Assembly (NCBI GenBank): GCA_030522415.1
Contig: CM060107.1
Span: 21,984,071 to 22,048,070 of the forward strand
From: Channallabes apus
Lineage: Eukaryota > Chordata > Actinopteri > Siluriformes > Clariidae
Direction: 5' to 3'
Length of the DNA: 64,000 nt
Numbering within the stretch: the first letter of the stretch is position 1; every line of letters starts with the position of its first letter. The position numbers and the translations under genes were made by a program. The notes below the pieces were generated by a model. The model was given only the letters and a program-made list of their open reading frames with translations, did no database searches and was not told the DNA's origin. Shown here piece by piece: positions 1 to 10,769 of the stretch.

Positions 1-262
1 TTTCTGCCCATTTGTTCCTCATTTGTTTTGTTGTGCATTTTCTGTTTTCAAGTCATATTGCTTTAAGTTTTCTGTCTTGGCGCTTTGATGTCTTTCTTGG
101 TCTACCAGTATGCTTCCCTTTTACAACCTTTCCATTTGATTTGTACTTGGTCCAGATTTTAGACACAGCTGACTGGGAACAACCAACATCTTTTGCAACA
201 TTCCATGAAGATTTACCTTCTTCAAGAAGTTTGATAATTCTCTCCTTTGTTTCAACTGACAT
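1..262 (-). pseudogene. Tc1-like transposase, N-terminal part, broken
   Basis: Cut-and-paste transposase of the Tc1 family, which binds the terminal repeats through two helix-turn-helix domains and cuts with a DDE domain. Only the N-terminal DNA-binding part is visible. From the ATG at 262 it reads MSVETKERIIKLLEEGK, then an HTH with CSQSAVSKIW and a GRPRKTS AT-hook-like linker (about residues 53-59). After about 70 codons an in-frame TGA (near 50-53) interrupts it. The same frame then stays open with Tc1-like residues (ENRKCTTKQM) to base 1. The stop makes this copy inactive unless suppressed. Family assignment is secure; the exact subfamily is not. Confidence 0.75.
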
Positions 263-604
263 CTCTCGTGTTGGAGCTATGAGTTATGTCAATCATCTTG
301 GTTCAACACATCCCTAATGTGTGCAAGCACTCTTTTTTAACTGTAGACTAATTAGCAGTTGTAGAAATGCAAAGTGCATGGTGATTCCATATTTTTTCCC
401 TCTGTTTGAGCTGTTAAAACAGTTGTCGTTGACTATAGTTATCTTTCTTTGTTTTTTTAAAAGTGTTTTATACAGCCAGAAGTTTGGATTGTTGAGTGAA
501 AATAGTTTTGTGGCATGTATGTGCTTGTTTTTTTTCTACACAATTAAACATTTGAATGAACATCTTCTGAGAGGGTGATTCCAGAATTTTTGCCAGGGGC
601 TGTA
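1..604 (-). mobile_element. Tc1-like DNA transposon, truncated by the window edge
   Basis: The right part of a Tc1/mariner-type element lies here with its transposase on the minus strand. The end at about 574-604 reads, on the minus strand, tacagcccctggcaaaaat and onward, an A/T-rich terminal repeat typical of fish Tc1-like elements, followed by a TA dinucleotide. Between the transposase start (262) and this end lies about 310 bp of AT-rich untranslated sequence. The other end is outside the window, so full length and target duplication cannot be checked. Confidence 0.75.
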
Positions 605-1054
605 CATGTATATTTTTATATTTCTTATTTATAATAAAAATCGCTTCGTGATAATACTCATATATTATATTTGATAATAATAATATGAATATTTGATTGT
701 GATGTCCTCATATATTTGACAGAGATTTTGTGGGGGTGCAATCAGTGGCAGGGAGGCATTTTAGCGCATAACACCGGTACGCAGCGTTTCTGAAAGATTT
801 AGCTCCAGCAGGCTGTAACAGGAGAAGATCTAAAAATATTTTTTTTTGTAAAAACTTCTCTGTCCACTCCGGAGCAAGAAAATATGCGATTTGTCATTTC
901 TTGATAAACAAATGAGATAATCTCGGTTCACCTCCAGTGCTCAAATATCCCCCTCTTGGTCGGCGAGTGCGAGTGACGTCACTCCCCATACAATCCCGCC
1001 CCACAGTATAGACCCGCCCCTGACGCTGATTGACAGGTTTCTGTGTAACGTGTT
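605..1054. other. Intergenic, with a short copy of a dispersed repeat
   Basis: No gene is supported. Bases 738-775 (ggcattttagcgcataacaccgg) match stretches at 12155-12180 (inverted) and 13945-13970, so a fragment of a dispersed non-autonomous DNA element is present. The rest is AT-rich sequence with no visible signal. Confidence 0.5.
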
Positions 1055-1385
1055 GGAAATGCAATTGCAAATGGATTAGCGATTGCGTTTGAATTTTGGC
1101 CGGCTTGACGCGCGGCGCAGAGAAAGTGAAAAAGCAAACGTGGTGATTGATTTTGCTATTGAAATATGACAGGTTCATGACGTGTAAGACCTGGGAAATA
1201 CAAATGCAAATGTACTTTGTTTTTTCATTTGAAATTTGGCAGTCAGTGTGCGCTCGCGAAGGCGAATCAGCAAACGGTAATGCAAAGTTTGCAATTGCAT
1301 TTGAATTATGGCACACTTTGTGCGTCCACATATGGGAAACGCAATTGCAAATGCTATTTGCAATTGCATTTGAATATTGTCCGCG
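1055..1385. repeat. Degenerate tandem repeat with octamer-like motifs
   Basis: At least four diverged units are spaced tens to about 140 bp apart. Each has a palindromic core of the form gcaattgcaaatg followed by atttgaat and tggc: near 1058, 1200, 1278 and 1340. The motif atgcaaat, which matches the POU/octamer consensus, occurs at about 1203 with near matches in the other units. Open frames here (for example 894-1532 minus) follow the repeat and look like chance. Confidence 0.6.
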
Positions 1386-1807
1386 ATATCGTTCCATATA
1401 TATGGCTTTGTCAAAAGTAAAAAGGAAGTTAAGCCGTATGAACGTTAAAAAAATAACATTATTATGAAAGACCATCAAAATTACACTTAGGAATGACCCA
1501 TGTTTCAGTGCTGTGTTTTTAACTTCATTCATATTGCATGTGATGTTTTAATAAAGTCAAGTGGTCAACTTTGGGCTTTTTTTTTTTTTTTTTCATTTCC
1601 CCACATCATGAGGTCGCAAACTTCCGGGGTGTAAAATGACCAGCAACACCCTTGTGATCACACATGTCTGATTTTAAGCACAAGAGTGCAATTATGTACC
1701 ACTATATTTGTCAAAGATATTAAAGCTAAGTTTAATTACAATTATTTCTCAATCAAACTCTCAACTCATCCAGATGAGGTAAAATGTATCTTATTACTTT
1801 GTGTTTT

Positions 1808-1857
<50 letters not shown>

Positions 1858-2486
1858 TCACAATTAGAGTCAAAGCACATTGTCTTACAATGGAATTTAA
1901 TAATCAAAGTCAAATACTTTTTCAAAAAAAGCTTTCGATTCAGCAGTGGCTTCTAAAAATAGAAGACCACTAACATGATTTCAGTTAGTTGTTGTGGTCT
2001 CTCTCTCAGTCAGATTCTATCTATATTATGTAGAGCACACAGCACCCCCAAAGACAAAACCACTAGTAAGTTCACAGCGATTCTTTCTGCAGTTTAGCAA
2101 CATACAGCACTTCCTGTTCCACTATCACTGCTGCTTGTCAAAATGGCCCATTTTGGCCGCTTATATAACCCTACATACAGTACTGTACATAACTGCAGGA
2201 AACACTCCAAGAAAGTCCCATCAACTTAGCATATGTGATGACTCACATGCTAGTCATATGCAAATATCACAACACAATCTTGTGTTAGGGAGAAAAATAA
2301 AGGTTCCTTTGATTATGTATCAGAAGAGAATACAGCAACCTGGGCTTGCACTTTATAAAACAATTTATAAAACTTTTCACCAGAATTCGACAACTGAGAA
2401 CAATATAAACATTGCCAGTCCAGTCATGTACTGTACTGTAGTAAGCATTGTTCGGATTGTTTAGCTTTTAAATATCTAGTAATTAG
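1386..2486. other. Intergenic sequence with a TA microsatellite
   Basis: A (TA)n tract lies at about 1809-1851 and a T-run at 1577-1594. No splice-flanked coding exon or repeat family is recognised in the rest. Bases 2482-2486 (attag) are the left target-site duplication of Gypsy-1. Confidence 0.6.
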
Positions 2487-2663
2487 TGTAGATGTGTGTA
2501 GACAAAATGACCAACACTTCTGTAGCACCGAGCTCTTTTTATTTAGCACCATGCATCACCAGCAACTTCCTGTTTTGTTACCCACACACCCCCGGGACCT
2601 TTTATATATTTTTATTGTAAACAGCCACTAAGGGGCGCCAAACAGCCATTAACATGATCTACA
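2487..2663 (-). repeat. Gypsy-1 3' LTR
   Basis: This is the downstream LTR in the element's own direction, 177 bp, with TG...CA ends in both orientations. It contains tttttattt and ccttttatatatttttatt (about 2599-2617), an A/T-rich stretch that could hold the promoter or poly(A) signal on the minus strand. Confidence 0.93.
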
Positions 2664-2672
2664 TCCCCCTTC
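2664..2672 (-). other. Gypsy-1 polypurine tract
   Basis: On the minus strand AAGGGGGA lies immediately before the 3' LTR. This is the expected primer site for plus-strand DNA synthesis in an LTR retrotransposon. Confidence 0.8.
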
Positions 2673-2983
2673 TTAATTAAGTGTGTATCTACCTAATTTA
2701 ACATGAATACAACAATGAAACTGAATTAACAAGAACAGTTTTAACAGTCGCAGGTGTTTTTTTTTTTTTTTTTTTCGTTTCAACGGTTAGCCTTGATGCA
2801 TGCAAATACTAAAATCATATAACAATGTTATATTTTACTTGACAGCCACATGGAACCGGGCTGTTGAACTATAAGTTATGAGCTTATGTGGTGTAGTCCT
2901 TATATAGGGAGTTGGGCTTTGATACCCTTCCTGAACGGGTGACTACCACGGGTGCTTCGTGCACCTGTTCTGTTTGCGGCTGG
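2673..2983 (-). other. Gypsy-1 3' untranslated region
   Basis: About 310 bp between the pol stop codon (2984) and the polypurine tract. It contains a T-run at 2758-2775 and no open frame of note. Confidence 0.7.
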
Positions 2984-5545
2984 TCAGAGCTGGGGCTCTG
3001 GCAGAGGTTCGTTGTTGGTGTTGAGTGTGACCTGTGTAGTTGCAGGCGGGGTGTATTGTTCAGGCGTATGTAAGAGATGGCGCCTGTTTCTTACATATGT
3101 GGCATCTTCAGCCTGAACCTGGTAGCTGTTTGGCTGTGGTGCTCTTCCTATTATCGTTGCCAATCTGTTATATCCCCTGTCCGTCTGTATTCTCACGGTC
3201 TGCCCTGCATGCAATGGGGCCAAGGGCCTGGCGGACCTGTCATAATGTGTCTTTCCTCTCTGTCTGTTCCGTGTTATAGCTGCCTGGACCCGTGTTTCCA
3301 CCTTTGGCACATACATTGCTTTGATCATGGGAATGGAAGTCTTGGTGCGCCGAGAAAGCAGGCGCTGGGCTGGTGAAGGCAGCCCATCCCTTGGTATGTT
3401 ACGTAGATTGAGCAGTGCCAAATATAGGTCTGTTCCATCACGTGCACATTTTTCTAATAGGTGTTTGGCTGAGCGCACAGCTCTCTCAGCCAGCCCATTT
3501 GATTGAGGGTAGTGTGGACTGCTGGTAATATGGCAGAAGTCCCATAGGCTGGAAAATTCTTTGAACTCCCTGCTTGTAAAATATCCTGCGTTGTCGGTCA
3601 TTAGCTCCTGGGGAGCTCCATGTGTGGCAAAGTGGTGTTTTAGTCTGGTTATGATGGCCGTACTGGTTAAATTTGGGAGCTGGTCTATTTCAAACCAGCC
3701 AGAATAGGAGTCAACGAGCACCAGATATTCTCTCCCTCTCCACTCAAAAATGTCCGCCGCTGTAAGGGCCCACGGCAAGTCTGGTATATCATGCAATTGA
3801 AGGGGTTCCCTTCTTTGGTGTGGTCTGAGGGCATTACAAGGAGCGCATCTGGAGACTTCCTGTTCGATGTCTTGGTATATACTAGGCCAAAACATGGTTT
3901 CTTTGGCCCTGCGCTTTGTTGCTTCTAGGCCCGGGTGACCTTGATGCAGTTGTTTGGTATAAAAGTGTTGCAGTGAGTGGGGAATGACAAAACGCTGACC
4001 GCGGAGCAGTAAGCCATCATCAACTGTTAGTTCATCTCTGATAGAATAGAATTGCCTAAGGTCATGCGGCAACTTCTTTGATGAGTCAGGCCAACCTGTG
4101 ATCACGACCTCAAGCAATTGCCTGCATATACGGTCTGCCTGTGTTTCTCGTCTCAGCTCAATTCTCCCTGTGGAGAGGGCTTCCACGGTCATTACATCAT
4201 AGTCCTCACTAGTTTCGGCATAGTCAGTGGAAGGCAGGTGTGCGCGTGAGAGCGCGTCTGCTAAGTACAACTCTTTGCCTCTTTTGTAAATAACATTGAG
4301 GTTGTAACGCTGAAGCTTAAGCATCATCCTCTGAAGGCGTGCAGAGGCTGAGTGTAGGGGTTTTCGTAGAATAGTGATAAGGGGCTGATGATCAGTTTCA
4401 ACAGTCACTGGACGGCCATATATGTAGTCGTGGAATTTCTGACATGCATAGACAAGGGCCAGCAGCTCCTTCTCTATCTGAGCATAGCGTGACTCAGTCT
4501 CGGTCAGTGCTCTTGAAGCAAACGCTACTGGTTTATTGCTCTGGAGGCAGACGGCGCCCAGGCCGTGCTGCGATGCATCTGCAGATAATACCACTGGTTG
4601 GTGCACATCAAAGTACTGAAGTACAGGAGGACTTGTGAGGAGTTCTTTGAGTCTGGTGAACGCAGTCATGTGGTGCTCCTGCCATGTCCACTCCACATCT
4701 TGAAGTAGGAGTTGACGTAGAGGGGCTGTGATTTCGCTGTATCCTGGGATGAATTTGGATAAATAGTTTGTCATGCCCAAGAACCTTTGAACACCATGCT
4801 TGTCTGCTGGGGTTGGCATAGAACGGACTGCATCCGTCTTCATTGGGTCAGGCTTTATGCCCTGGTCAGTTAGGAGGTGACCTACATATGGCACCTCAGA
4901 CACCCGGAAACGGCATTTATCAGGGTTTAGTTTGAGATTTACAGCACGTATTCTGTCCATGACCTGCCGGAGACGCGTGTCATGCTCCTCTCTTGTGCTG
5001 CCCCAAACAAGGATGTCGTCAACAACGATTGCACATGGCTGTCCTTCAAAGAGTTGCTCCATACACCTTTGGAAGACTTCACTACCCGTGGATATCCCAT
5101 ATGGCATGCGGAGAAAGGCATATCGCCCCGCAGGGGTCATAAACGTAGTCAGGTTTGATGATTCCTCACTGAGTGACACCTGCCAGAATCCACACTTTGC
5201 ATCAAGAACGCTGAACACCTTGGCACCTGGCATGTCGGCAATCACCTGTTCTATTGTTTTCATGGGATGGTGCGGTCTAAGGAGGGCTTTATTGAGGTGA
5301 ACGGGGTCAATGCATAGTCTTAGGGCACCATCTTTTTTACGTGTTGCCACCATAGAGGACACCCACTCTGTGGGCTCTTGAATTGGTCTAATGACTCCCA
5401 GTTTGGTCATCCTGTCGAGTTCACTGATTATTTTGTCTTTCATTGCCAACGGCACCCTTCTTGGAGCACAGATTGTCGGGTGCACTGAGGGGTCTAGGCG
5501 CATACAGTATGATAAACTACAGGCAGTTTGCCTACAGTGCTGCAA
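2984..5545 (-). CDS. Gypsy-1 Pol polyprotein (RT, RNase H, integrase)
   Basis: Copies the element's RNA into DNA and inserts it. The 853-codon frame is uninterrupted. RT covers about residues 40-220, with the catalytic box VVDD at 174-177 (a variant of YVDD). RNase H starts near SADAS (321-325), with the KELLALVYA motif around 359. The integrase zinc finger HH...CC lies at about 534-570, and the catalytic triad is D598, D651, E687, a DD35E spacing. All key residues are present. The frame overlaps gag-pro by 52 bp and is shifted by -1 relative to it. The listed ATG (5545) lies upstream of recognisable RT, so Pol is more likely made as a fusion by frameshift than from its own start. No clear slippery heptamer is visible, so a small indel is the alternative. 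Confidence 0.93.
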   Translation of the reverse strand: MQHCRQTACSLSYCMRLDPSVHPTICAPRRVPLAMKDKIISELDRMTKLGVIRPIQEPTEWVSSMVATRKKDGALRLCIDPVHLNKALLRPHHPMKTIEQVIADMPGAKVFSVLDAKCGFWQVSLSEESSNLTTFMTPAGRYAFLRMPYGISTGSEVFQRCMEQLFEGQPCAIVVDDILVWGSTREEHDTRLRQVMDRIRAVNLKLNPDKCRFRVSEVPYVGHLLTDQGIKPDPMKTDAVRSMPTPADKHGVQRFLGMTNYLSKFIPGYSEITAPLRQLLLQDVEWTWQEHHMTAFTRLKELLTSPPVLQYFDVHQPVVLSADASQHGLGAVCLQSNKPVAFASRALTETESRYAQIEKELLALVYACQKFHDYIYGRPVTVETDHQPLITILRKPLHSASARLQRMMLKLQRYNLNVIYKRGKELYLADALSRAHLPSTDYAETSEDYDVMTVEALSTGRIELRRETQADRICRQLLEVVITGWPDSSKKLPHDLRQFYSIRDELTVDDGLLLRGQRFVIPHSLQHFYTKQLHQGHPGLEATKRRAKETMFWPSIYQDIEQEVSRCAPCNALRPHQRREPLQLHDIPDLPWALTAADIFEWRGREYLVLVDSYSGWFEIDQLPNLTSTAIITRLKHHFATHGAPQELMTDNAGYFTSREFKEFSSLWDFCHITSSPHYPQSNGLAERAVRSAKHLLEKCARDGTDLYLALLNLRNIPRDGLPSPAQRLLSRRTKTSIPMIKAMYVPKVETRVQAAITRNRQRGKTHYDRSARPLAPLHAGQTVRIQTDRGYNRLATIIGRAPQPNSYQVQAEDATYVRNRRHLLHTPEQYTPPATTQVTLNTNNEPLPEPQL

Positions 5546-6795
5546 TCAAAGAGATCTTTGTACTCTGTAAGTTCAGGCCCCCCCTGCTGGAGAGCATGCA
5601 CATTTGGGCCCAGATGCACAAAGCCTAGTTTGACACTGTCTCTGAGGCCCAAGAGAGGCTTTACATCACTGTCAACAATATGGAACTGTAGTGTCCCACA
5701 TGTGAAGTTTATATTAGTAACGCCCAAAGTTCTTATAATCTGACCACCATAAGCTACAAGGTTGATTACATGGCTGTGGTCTACCTGTGCACCCGGGTCG
5801 ATGTGTTGGAGAACATCTCTGGACAGTACATTGCACCGGGCTCCAGTGTCGATCTTCACTTTGAGCTGCTTCCTTGTGTTAGAGGTGAACAGGATGGTAA
5901 ATATCTCTCCTCTGTCAGCTGGTACCTCTACACTTTCACAGTAAAATAAATCTGCTGGTTCACAAGCACTCTGTGCATCAAGTTCACTTATTCTATGTAT
6001 TTGTCCTCCCCGGCGTATGGTGGGGGGTGCTCTGTTTGGATAAGATGGACCTTGTCCTTGTCTGTTGTACGTGCGTGTTCTACTTGACCTGCAGCATTTA
6101 GAGAAGTGGTTCCATTTTCCACATGCATTGCAGCATTTGTTGAAGGCTGGACAGCTGCTGCGGTCAGATGAATGTTGGCCCCCACAGTTGGAGCATGCAG
6201 AATGCTGCACAGCACAGACTTCACTTTCCTTCTTTAGTTCTCTGTTGTCTGCTTCCTTTTTTATCTCTTTATTTCCTTTTTCAGACTGCTCATGTAGCAT
6301 GCACGTTTCAATAGCTGAGCTCAAAGTTAGATTTTTTTCTTTCAGCAACTGTGTTCGGATGTTGTCATTATAAGTGCCACACACCAATCGATCTCGTATC
6401 AGTTCATCATGTAACGTTCCAAAGTTGCATTTTGCAGCTAGTATTTTTAACGTGGCTACATATGATTGTATTGTTTCATGTGGCTTCTGGTTCGTTGTAT
6501 TGAATGCGTGTCTGTCCATAATTACATTCTTTACAGGTAAGCAGATTTCCTCAAATTTCTTTACCAGTATGTCTGTATCCTCAGGATCTTCCCCCTCCAC
6601 GAAAGTGAATGTGTCATATTTATCTTGGGCATCAGGACCGGCAAGGTTGAGAAATGTGTACGCTTGCACTTTTTTCGTTGCAGCAGAAAGACCGGCGTTG
6701 CAGTATATGCGCCATTCACGCTTAAACTTCAACCAGTTGTCCGCGATATTCTCATTAAAGATGAGGGGGTCAATCTTGCGAAGTCCTTGTGCCAT
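5494..6795 (-). CDS. Gypsy-1 Gag and aspartic protease
   Basis: Forms the particle and processes the polyprotein. The 433-codon frame opens at ATG 6795, only 25 nt after the 5' LTR, so the leader is unusually short. The N-terminal half is a retrotransposon Gag domain (for example LKFKREWRIY). Cysteine-rich zinc-knuckle-type motifs follow at about residues 200-235 (CSNCGGQH; CCNACGKWNHFSKCC). The protease active site DTGA lies near residue 318. A K/E-rich linker separates Gag from the zinc motif. The frame ends inside the start of the Pol region. No internal stop is present. Confidence 0.92.
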   Translation of the reverse strand: MAQGLRKIDPLIFNENIADNWLKFKREWRIYCNAGLSAATKKVQAYTFLNLAGPDAQDKYDTFTFVEGEDPEDTDILVKKFEEICLPVKNVIMDRHAFNTTNQKPHETIQSYVATLKILAAKCNFGTLHDELIRDRLVCGTYNDNIRTQLLKEKNLTLSSAIETCMLHEQSEKGNKEIKKEADNRELKKESEVCAVQHSACSNCGGQHSSDRSSCPAFNKCCNACGKWNHFSKCCRSSRTRTYNRQGQGPSYPNRAPPTIRRGGQIHRISELDAQSACEPADLFYCESVEVPADRGEIFTILFTSNTRKQLKVKIDTGARCNVLSRDVLQHIDPGAQVDHSHVINLVAYGGQIIRTLGVTNINFTCGTLQFHIVDSDVKPLLGLRDSVKLGFVHLGPNVHALQQGGPELTEYKDLFDCSTVGKLPVVYHTVCA

Positions 6796-6807
6796 CAGTA
6801 CAGGCTT

Positions 6808-6820
6808 ACTTCTGACACCA
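6808..6820 (-). other. Gypsy-1 primer-binding-site candidate
   Basis: On the minus strand TGGTGTCAGAAGT starts right after the 5' LTR. It begins with TGG, complementary to a tRNA CCA end. The same 13 bases occur at the Gypsy remnant near 16.3 kb, so two different Gypsy families in this window share the primer site. I could not assign the tRNA without a search. Confidence 0.8.
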
Positions 6821-6997
6821 TGTAGATGTGTGTAGACAAAATGACCAACACTTCTGTAGCACCGAGCTCTTTTTATTTAGCACCATGCATCACCAGCAAC
6901 TTCCTGTTTTGTTACCCACACACCCCCGGGACCTTTTATATATTTTTATTGTAAACAGCCACTAAGGGGCGCCAAACAGCCATTAACATGATCTACA
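6821..6997 (-). repeat. Gypsy-1 5' LTR
   Basis: This is the upstream LTR in the element's direction, 177 bp, base for base the same as 2487-2663 by eye. It is followed by the attag duplication at 6998-7002. Confidence 0.93.
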
Positions 6998-7002
6998 ATT
7001 AG

Positions 7003-9418
7003 TATCTAGTTATTTAATATTTCAATGCAAGTCTTCATTAAAAGTTAACAAAGTTAATCTTTGTTATTACCAGATAACAATAATGAGTGTTCTATAACAA
7101 TCAGGCGATAGTTTTCGAGAGTGTTTGTAACTGCAGTGTTTTTGGGAAGCAACCCCTTATTACATCAGACAATTTCAAAGCATTGCACGAAAATTCCTGG
7201 AATGTTTCAGTCTAATCTTAAATTTGTATATAGAAAATGTGGAAAGTGATAATAGTAATAAAACTGATATGACGGCTAAGCATAATTTTCCACAAAAAAA
7301 AAAAAAAAAAGATTAATGGGGACTCTAAATGTTTAGATTTGATTAATTATGTAAAGATAAAGAGATCAGAAAAAGCCCAGACTAAACTAGAGATTTGGAG
7401 CAAACAACCAGGTTATGACATTAAACAAAGGGATAATTACATGAAGGTAATCCTGTAACATCAAAAAAATGAGTGGAGAGAGAAAGGAGTTTTACGTATA
7501 GGATTTCAGTGGCTCACATATTTCCTCATTCTGTAACTTCTGTTACTGAAAAACTGCACAGCACTAACAGTCTTTTTAACTTGATTTGTACGTCTTTGAA
7601 AAAATAGCCATTATAATGATGATTACTATTACAAGTTATTCATTAGTTTCTTATTTTTGAAAACTTGATAGAATATAGTGAAGCGGAAAAAATTCTTTGC
7701 CCTTGAGAATATCCCTAACTAGAATTCTTGGTGTTGAATTAACTTGTGTGGTGTTAAAGTTCAGCTAAACCTTTAGACATACTGTACAGTCTACATGGGT
7801 ATTTTCCCTAAGAAGTATCATGGTTTAATTCAGGCTAAGGTCCTGATATAATTCCAACAAGATCCTATGGTTTCTGGATAACATAATGTAATAAAAATCA
7901 ACTAACCAGCAAACACAAAGTACACTATCAGATTAAAATCTATTCTCACAACAAACTCTCAGAATTGCTCAACTGTCTATCTTAAAACCTTACTTCCTGT
8001 ATAAATACAGACATTTCTTCTGTATTTAACTTTAACATCCAAGTTCAACATAATTATGTTTTCTCATGGGGTGTAGAATCCTTGTGCATTTGTTTCTGTC
8101 CCCTGTGATTTGAACTATTTACAGAGACTGCAAATCGTTCTAATTATGCACAAACAGCGGATGTAGAAATACAAACAGCAAGTATATGTCACCATGTCGT
8201 TTTAGAGAGACTGTTTGAAGCGGCTCCTTATCAACTATTATCCCTCAGTCAGCAATGGACCTCTTACTGACACTGGGAATACAGTATGAGTGATGGTATG
8301 TGGTGGTATTGTCACTAGTTTGGCCCTCCTGGGGTAGAGTTCATCTACTCATGAGAGGTCAGTAGCCTCTAATAAAGATCACACCATCTCTTTCTGCTAA
8401 GTGGATTCCTATAAACAGACAGAAACCTCAAGCACAAACACCATACCAAAAGGCTAACAAACCAGTGCTTATACTGTAGCACACAGTTAAATTGAGATCC
8501 TAATTCATCAGAGAGCTACATTCATCAGAGAGCTACATTTGACTTCTTCCTTAGCCTTGAGATTAACTAAACTGAATAATTATATTAAAAAGTATATAAT
8601 CACTAAGTTTTCTCAGAGGTTTTCTCATTTGCATTAACTAAAAGGTGCTACAGTGTGCCCATACTGTAGCACATGCAACTCTAGCATTGTGTACCTTGTC
8701 ACTTCTCCTGGCTGTTTGTGTATTAGCACCTGATACCTATTGAACTTGCTCAAGAAAGATGTTTGGCAAAAACCTAATAGCCAATACTCCTCATATGAGG
8801 ATCTCACAACAAGATACACACAATCTAACAAAGATACAATGTGAGGTTTTTATCTAAGGAGAGTGGGGTCTCAATAGGTTAAAGCTGCCAACATGTTTTC
8901 TCTGTTGACTGGTTCAAAAACCAGCTATGAGTTTCCCAAAGGTGATCATAAACAACTGTCTAAGATACATCATTACTGAAAGGAACAACAACAACAACAA
9001 CAAAAATCTCTGATTCAAGCGATTTTCTTTTTTTTCTCCTTTACAGCATGCTATTCAAAATTACTTTTGGCTTGAAAGAGAGCAGTGAGTAGGCTGCATG
9101 ATGTTGGACTTTCTCTAGATAATTAACACATTTCTAGATCATTATCAGTTCACCAAGTTAATGATTTGAGGGGTTTTGGAGTTTGCTGGTAAAACACCAC
9201 ATGAAAAAAGCATGGCATGAAAAAGGAAGAAGTATAATAAGTTTTGTTCTTCCTGGTGGTTCAAGCTGTGAAGGGAAGTTAATTTTAGTTGTGTCAATGT
9301 CCTAACGCAGCTTGATATTACACCCTTAAAATAGCACTGTTAAAAACTACACAAACATCTAGAACCCAAACCGGTTCCATTTCATATAAAATCAATTCAA
9401 TAATACCCAGTATTAATC
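7003..9418. other. Intergenic, AT-rich, no gene seen
   Basis: No convincing exon, RNA gene or known repeat is seen. Bases about 8068-8460 resemble 59810-60145 (see findings), for example ggtatgtggtggtattgtcac near 8294. The 65-codon frame at 8634-8831 (minus) has no recognisable features. Confidence 0.5.

Positions 9419-9456
<38 letters not shown>
9419..9456. repeat. (TTA)n microsatellite
   Basis: A pure run of about 12 ATT/TTA units. It sits at the edge of a SINE-type fragment, a common position for such tracts. Confidence 0.9.
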
Positions 9457-9458
<2 letters not shown>

Positions 9459-9620
9459 TCAGGGTACACCCTAATCATACTACTACATACTCCACATGTC
9501 TTGGGACTATGGGAGGAAACTGGAGTACCTGGATGAAACCCACTAAGTACAGGGAGGACATTGTACTGTAATTGCACACAAATAGAGTGGAGGTTAGAGC
9601 CCCGACCCTGGAGGTGTAAG
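9457..9620 (-). repeat. Fragment of a DANA/Mermaid-type SINE body
   Basis: Contains gggaggaaactggagtacc and the degraded continuation gaaacccactaagtacaggg, the reverse complement of the body of the SINE at 63700-63990 (ggtttcctctgggtaatcc and agtccaaagacat). The tRNA-like head is not clear here. Confidence 0.6.
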
Positions 9621-10769
9621 GTGACCGCACTAACTCTCAGCTGCCATGCCTAATCATGATTGTTTCTATTTTTGACCCATTAAGGAAAAAAAGAATTTAT
9701 TGTGTCTATTATTGAGCCATTAAGAAAAAAGGAACTTTTTATTTTTTCACCACAGGTAATTTAGCAGCTGGATTGCAGTGACTTCACCTTGGAAGATATC
9801 GGAGGGCAGAACAGACAGTCACATCTGCATGTCACTTAACCCAGCAGCTGTTAAACAAAAGTATGAAATATACAAAAAGGACAACTAATACAGTGTTTGG
9901 GTATAAAAGAACGTAAAATAATTTCCCATTGGGTTGTTGTTTGATGCCATTCTTATCTGACCTGTCTTTCAGAACAAGAAATGAAAATGTAATTAAAATA
10001 ATACAGATCTGCCTTTAAATAACAATAAGGACATTCTGGCGGGACCTGCATTTCCACTTAGTTCTAAAGGCTGTTAGATGTATGTTAAAACAGTGGTTAC
10101 AATATTTGACTATGAAAGCATGTAAATAGTTCCATGCGGTACATTATTTAAAATGAGTATCCTACAATATACATGTGTTACTAGTGACCCATAGTTTTAT
10201 ATGACTCATTTAATAGCATGAATAACTAACATTATCCTGCATACTTTGAACACTAGTGAAAACATCTGTTATTACAACAGGTATTTTAGTCAGTATGTAA
10301 CATTACTGGTTATAAGGATCTGGTATTATGGCCATATTACAATAAAGAGGAAGTATTTACTTCTGTAGGCCAGGAAGTGCTTGTCATCGTATTTAAAAAA
10401 AAAAGCTTTTAAAAAGCTTAAATAATTTTTTTTTAGAATCCCCAAAACCTATCCAGTGAACCAGCCAGAAACAAATATTTCAGTGAACAAATAACAAAAC
10501 AGCTCTTACATCAGCAGTTTCCTTTAAGCCTTAGAACACACCAAAACTTTGAACTGAATGCATGTCCTAACCCAGGATGGCTGCTTTTACAATCTCATAT
10601 TCACAGTAAGTTGTAGATATAGAGCAGACAAACATTGTTACTGCAAGCAGAAGTGAATTCACTGATGAACTGACAGGCTGGGCAAGGAGAGCATCAATCA
10701 GAGAAGCACCCAAGAGGCCATAAGCTATAAGAATGCCCAGTTGCAGTTCTACATGAATTGTCACGAACT
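9621..10769. other. Intergenic, no gene seen
   Basis: AT-rich sequence without a supported exon or known repeat. The 68-codon frame at 10567-10773 (minus) is not recognised and overlaps the edge of a Tc1 remnant. Confidence 0.5.

Larger units (their letters stand above)
2487..6997 (-). mobile_element. Gypsy-1: complete Ty3/Gypsy LTR retrotransposon
   Basis: A 4.5-kb element on the minus strand. LTRs of 177 bp lie at 2487-2663 and 6821-6997; they begin TGTAGAT, end TACA, and appear identical over their whole length. The 5-bp direct repeat attag flanks the element at 2482-2486 and 6998-7002. A primer-binding-like site (TGGTGTCAGAAGT on the minus strand) directly follows the 5' LTR, and a polypurine tract precedes the 3' LTR. 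Domain order is gag, protease, RT, RNase H, integrase, as in Ty3/Gypsy. The RT and linker style suggest a Mag/SURL-type lineage (inference). Identical LTRs mean recent insertion. Confidence 0.95.

Noticed and set aside
894..1532. 212-codon minus frame
   Set aside because: It follows a degenerate tandem repeat, has no domain, and overlaps equally open frames on the other strand.
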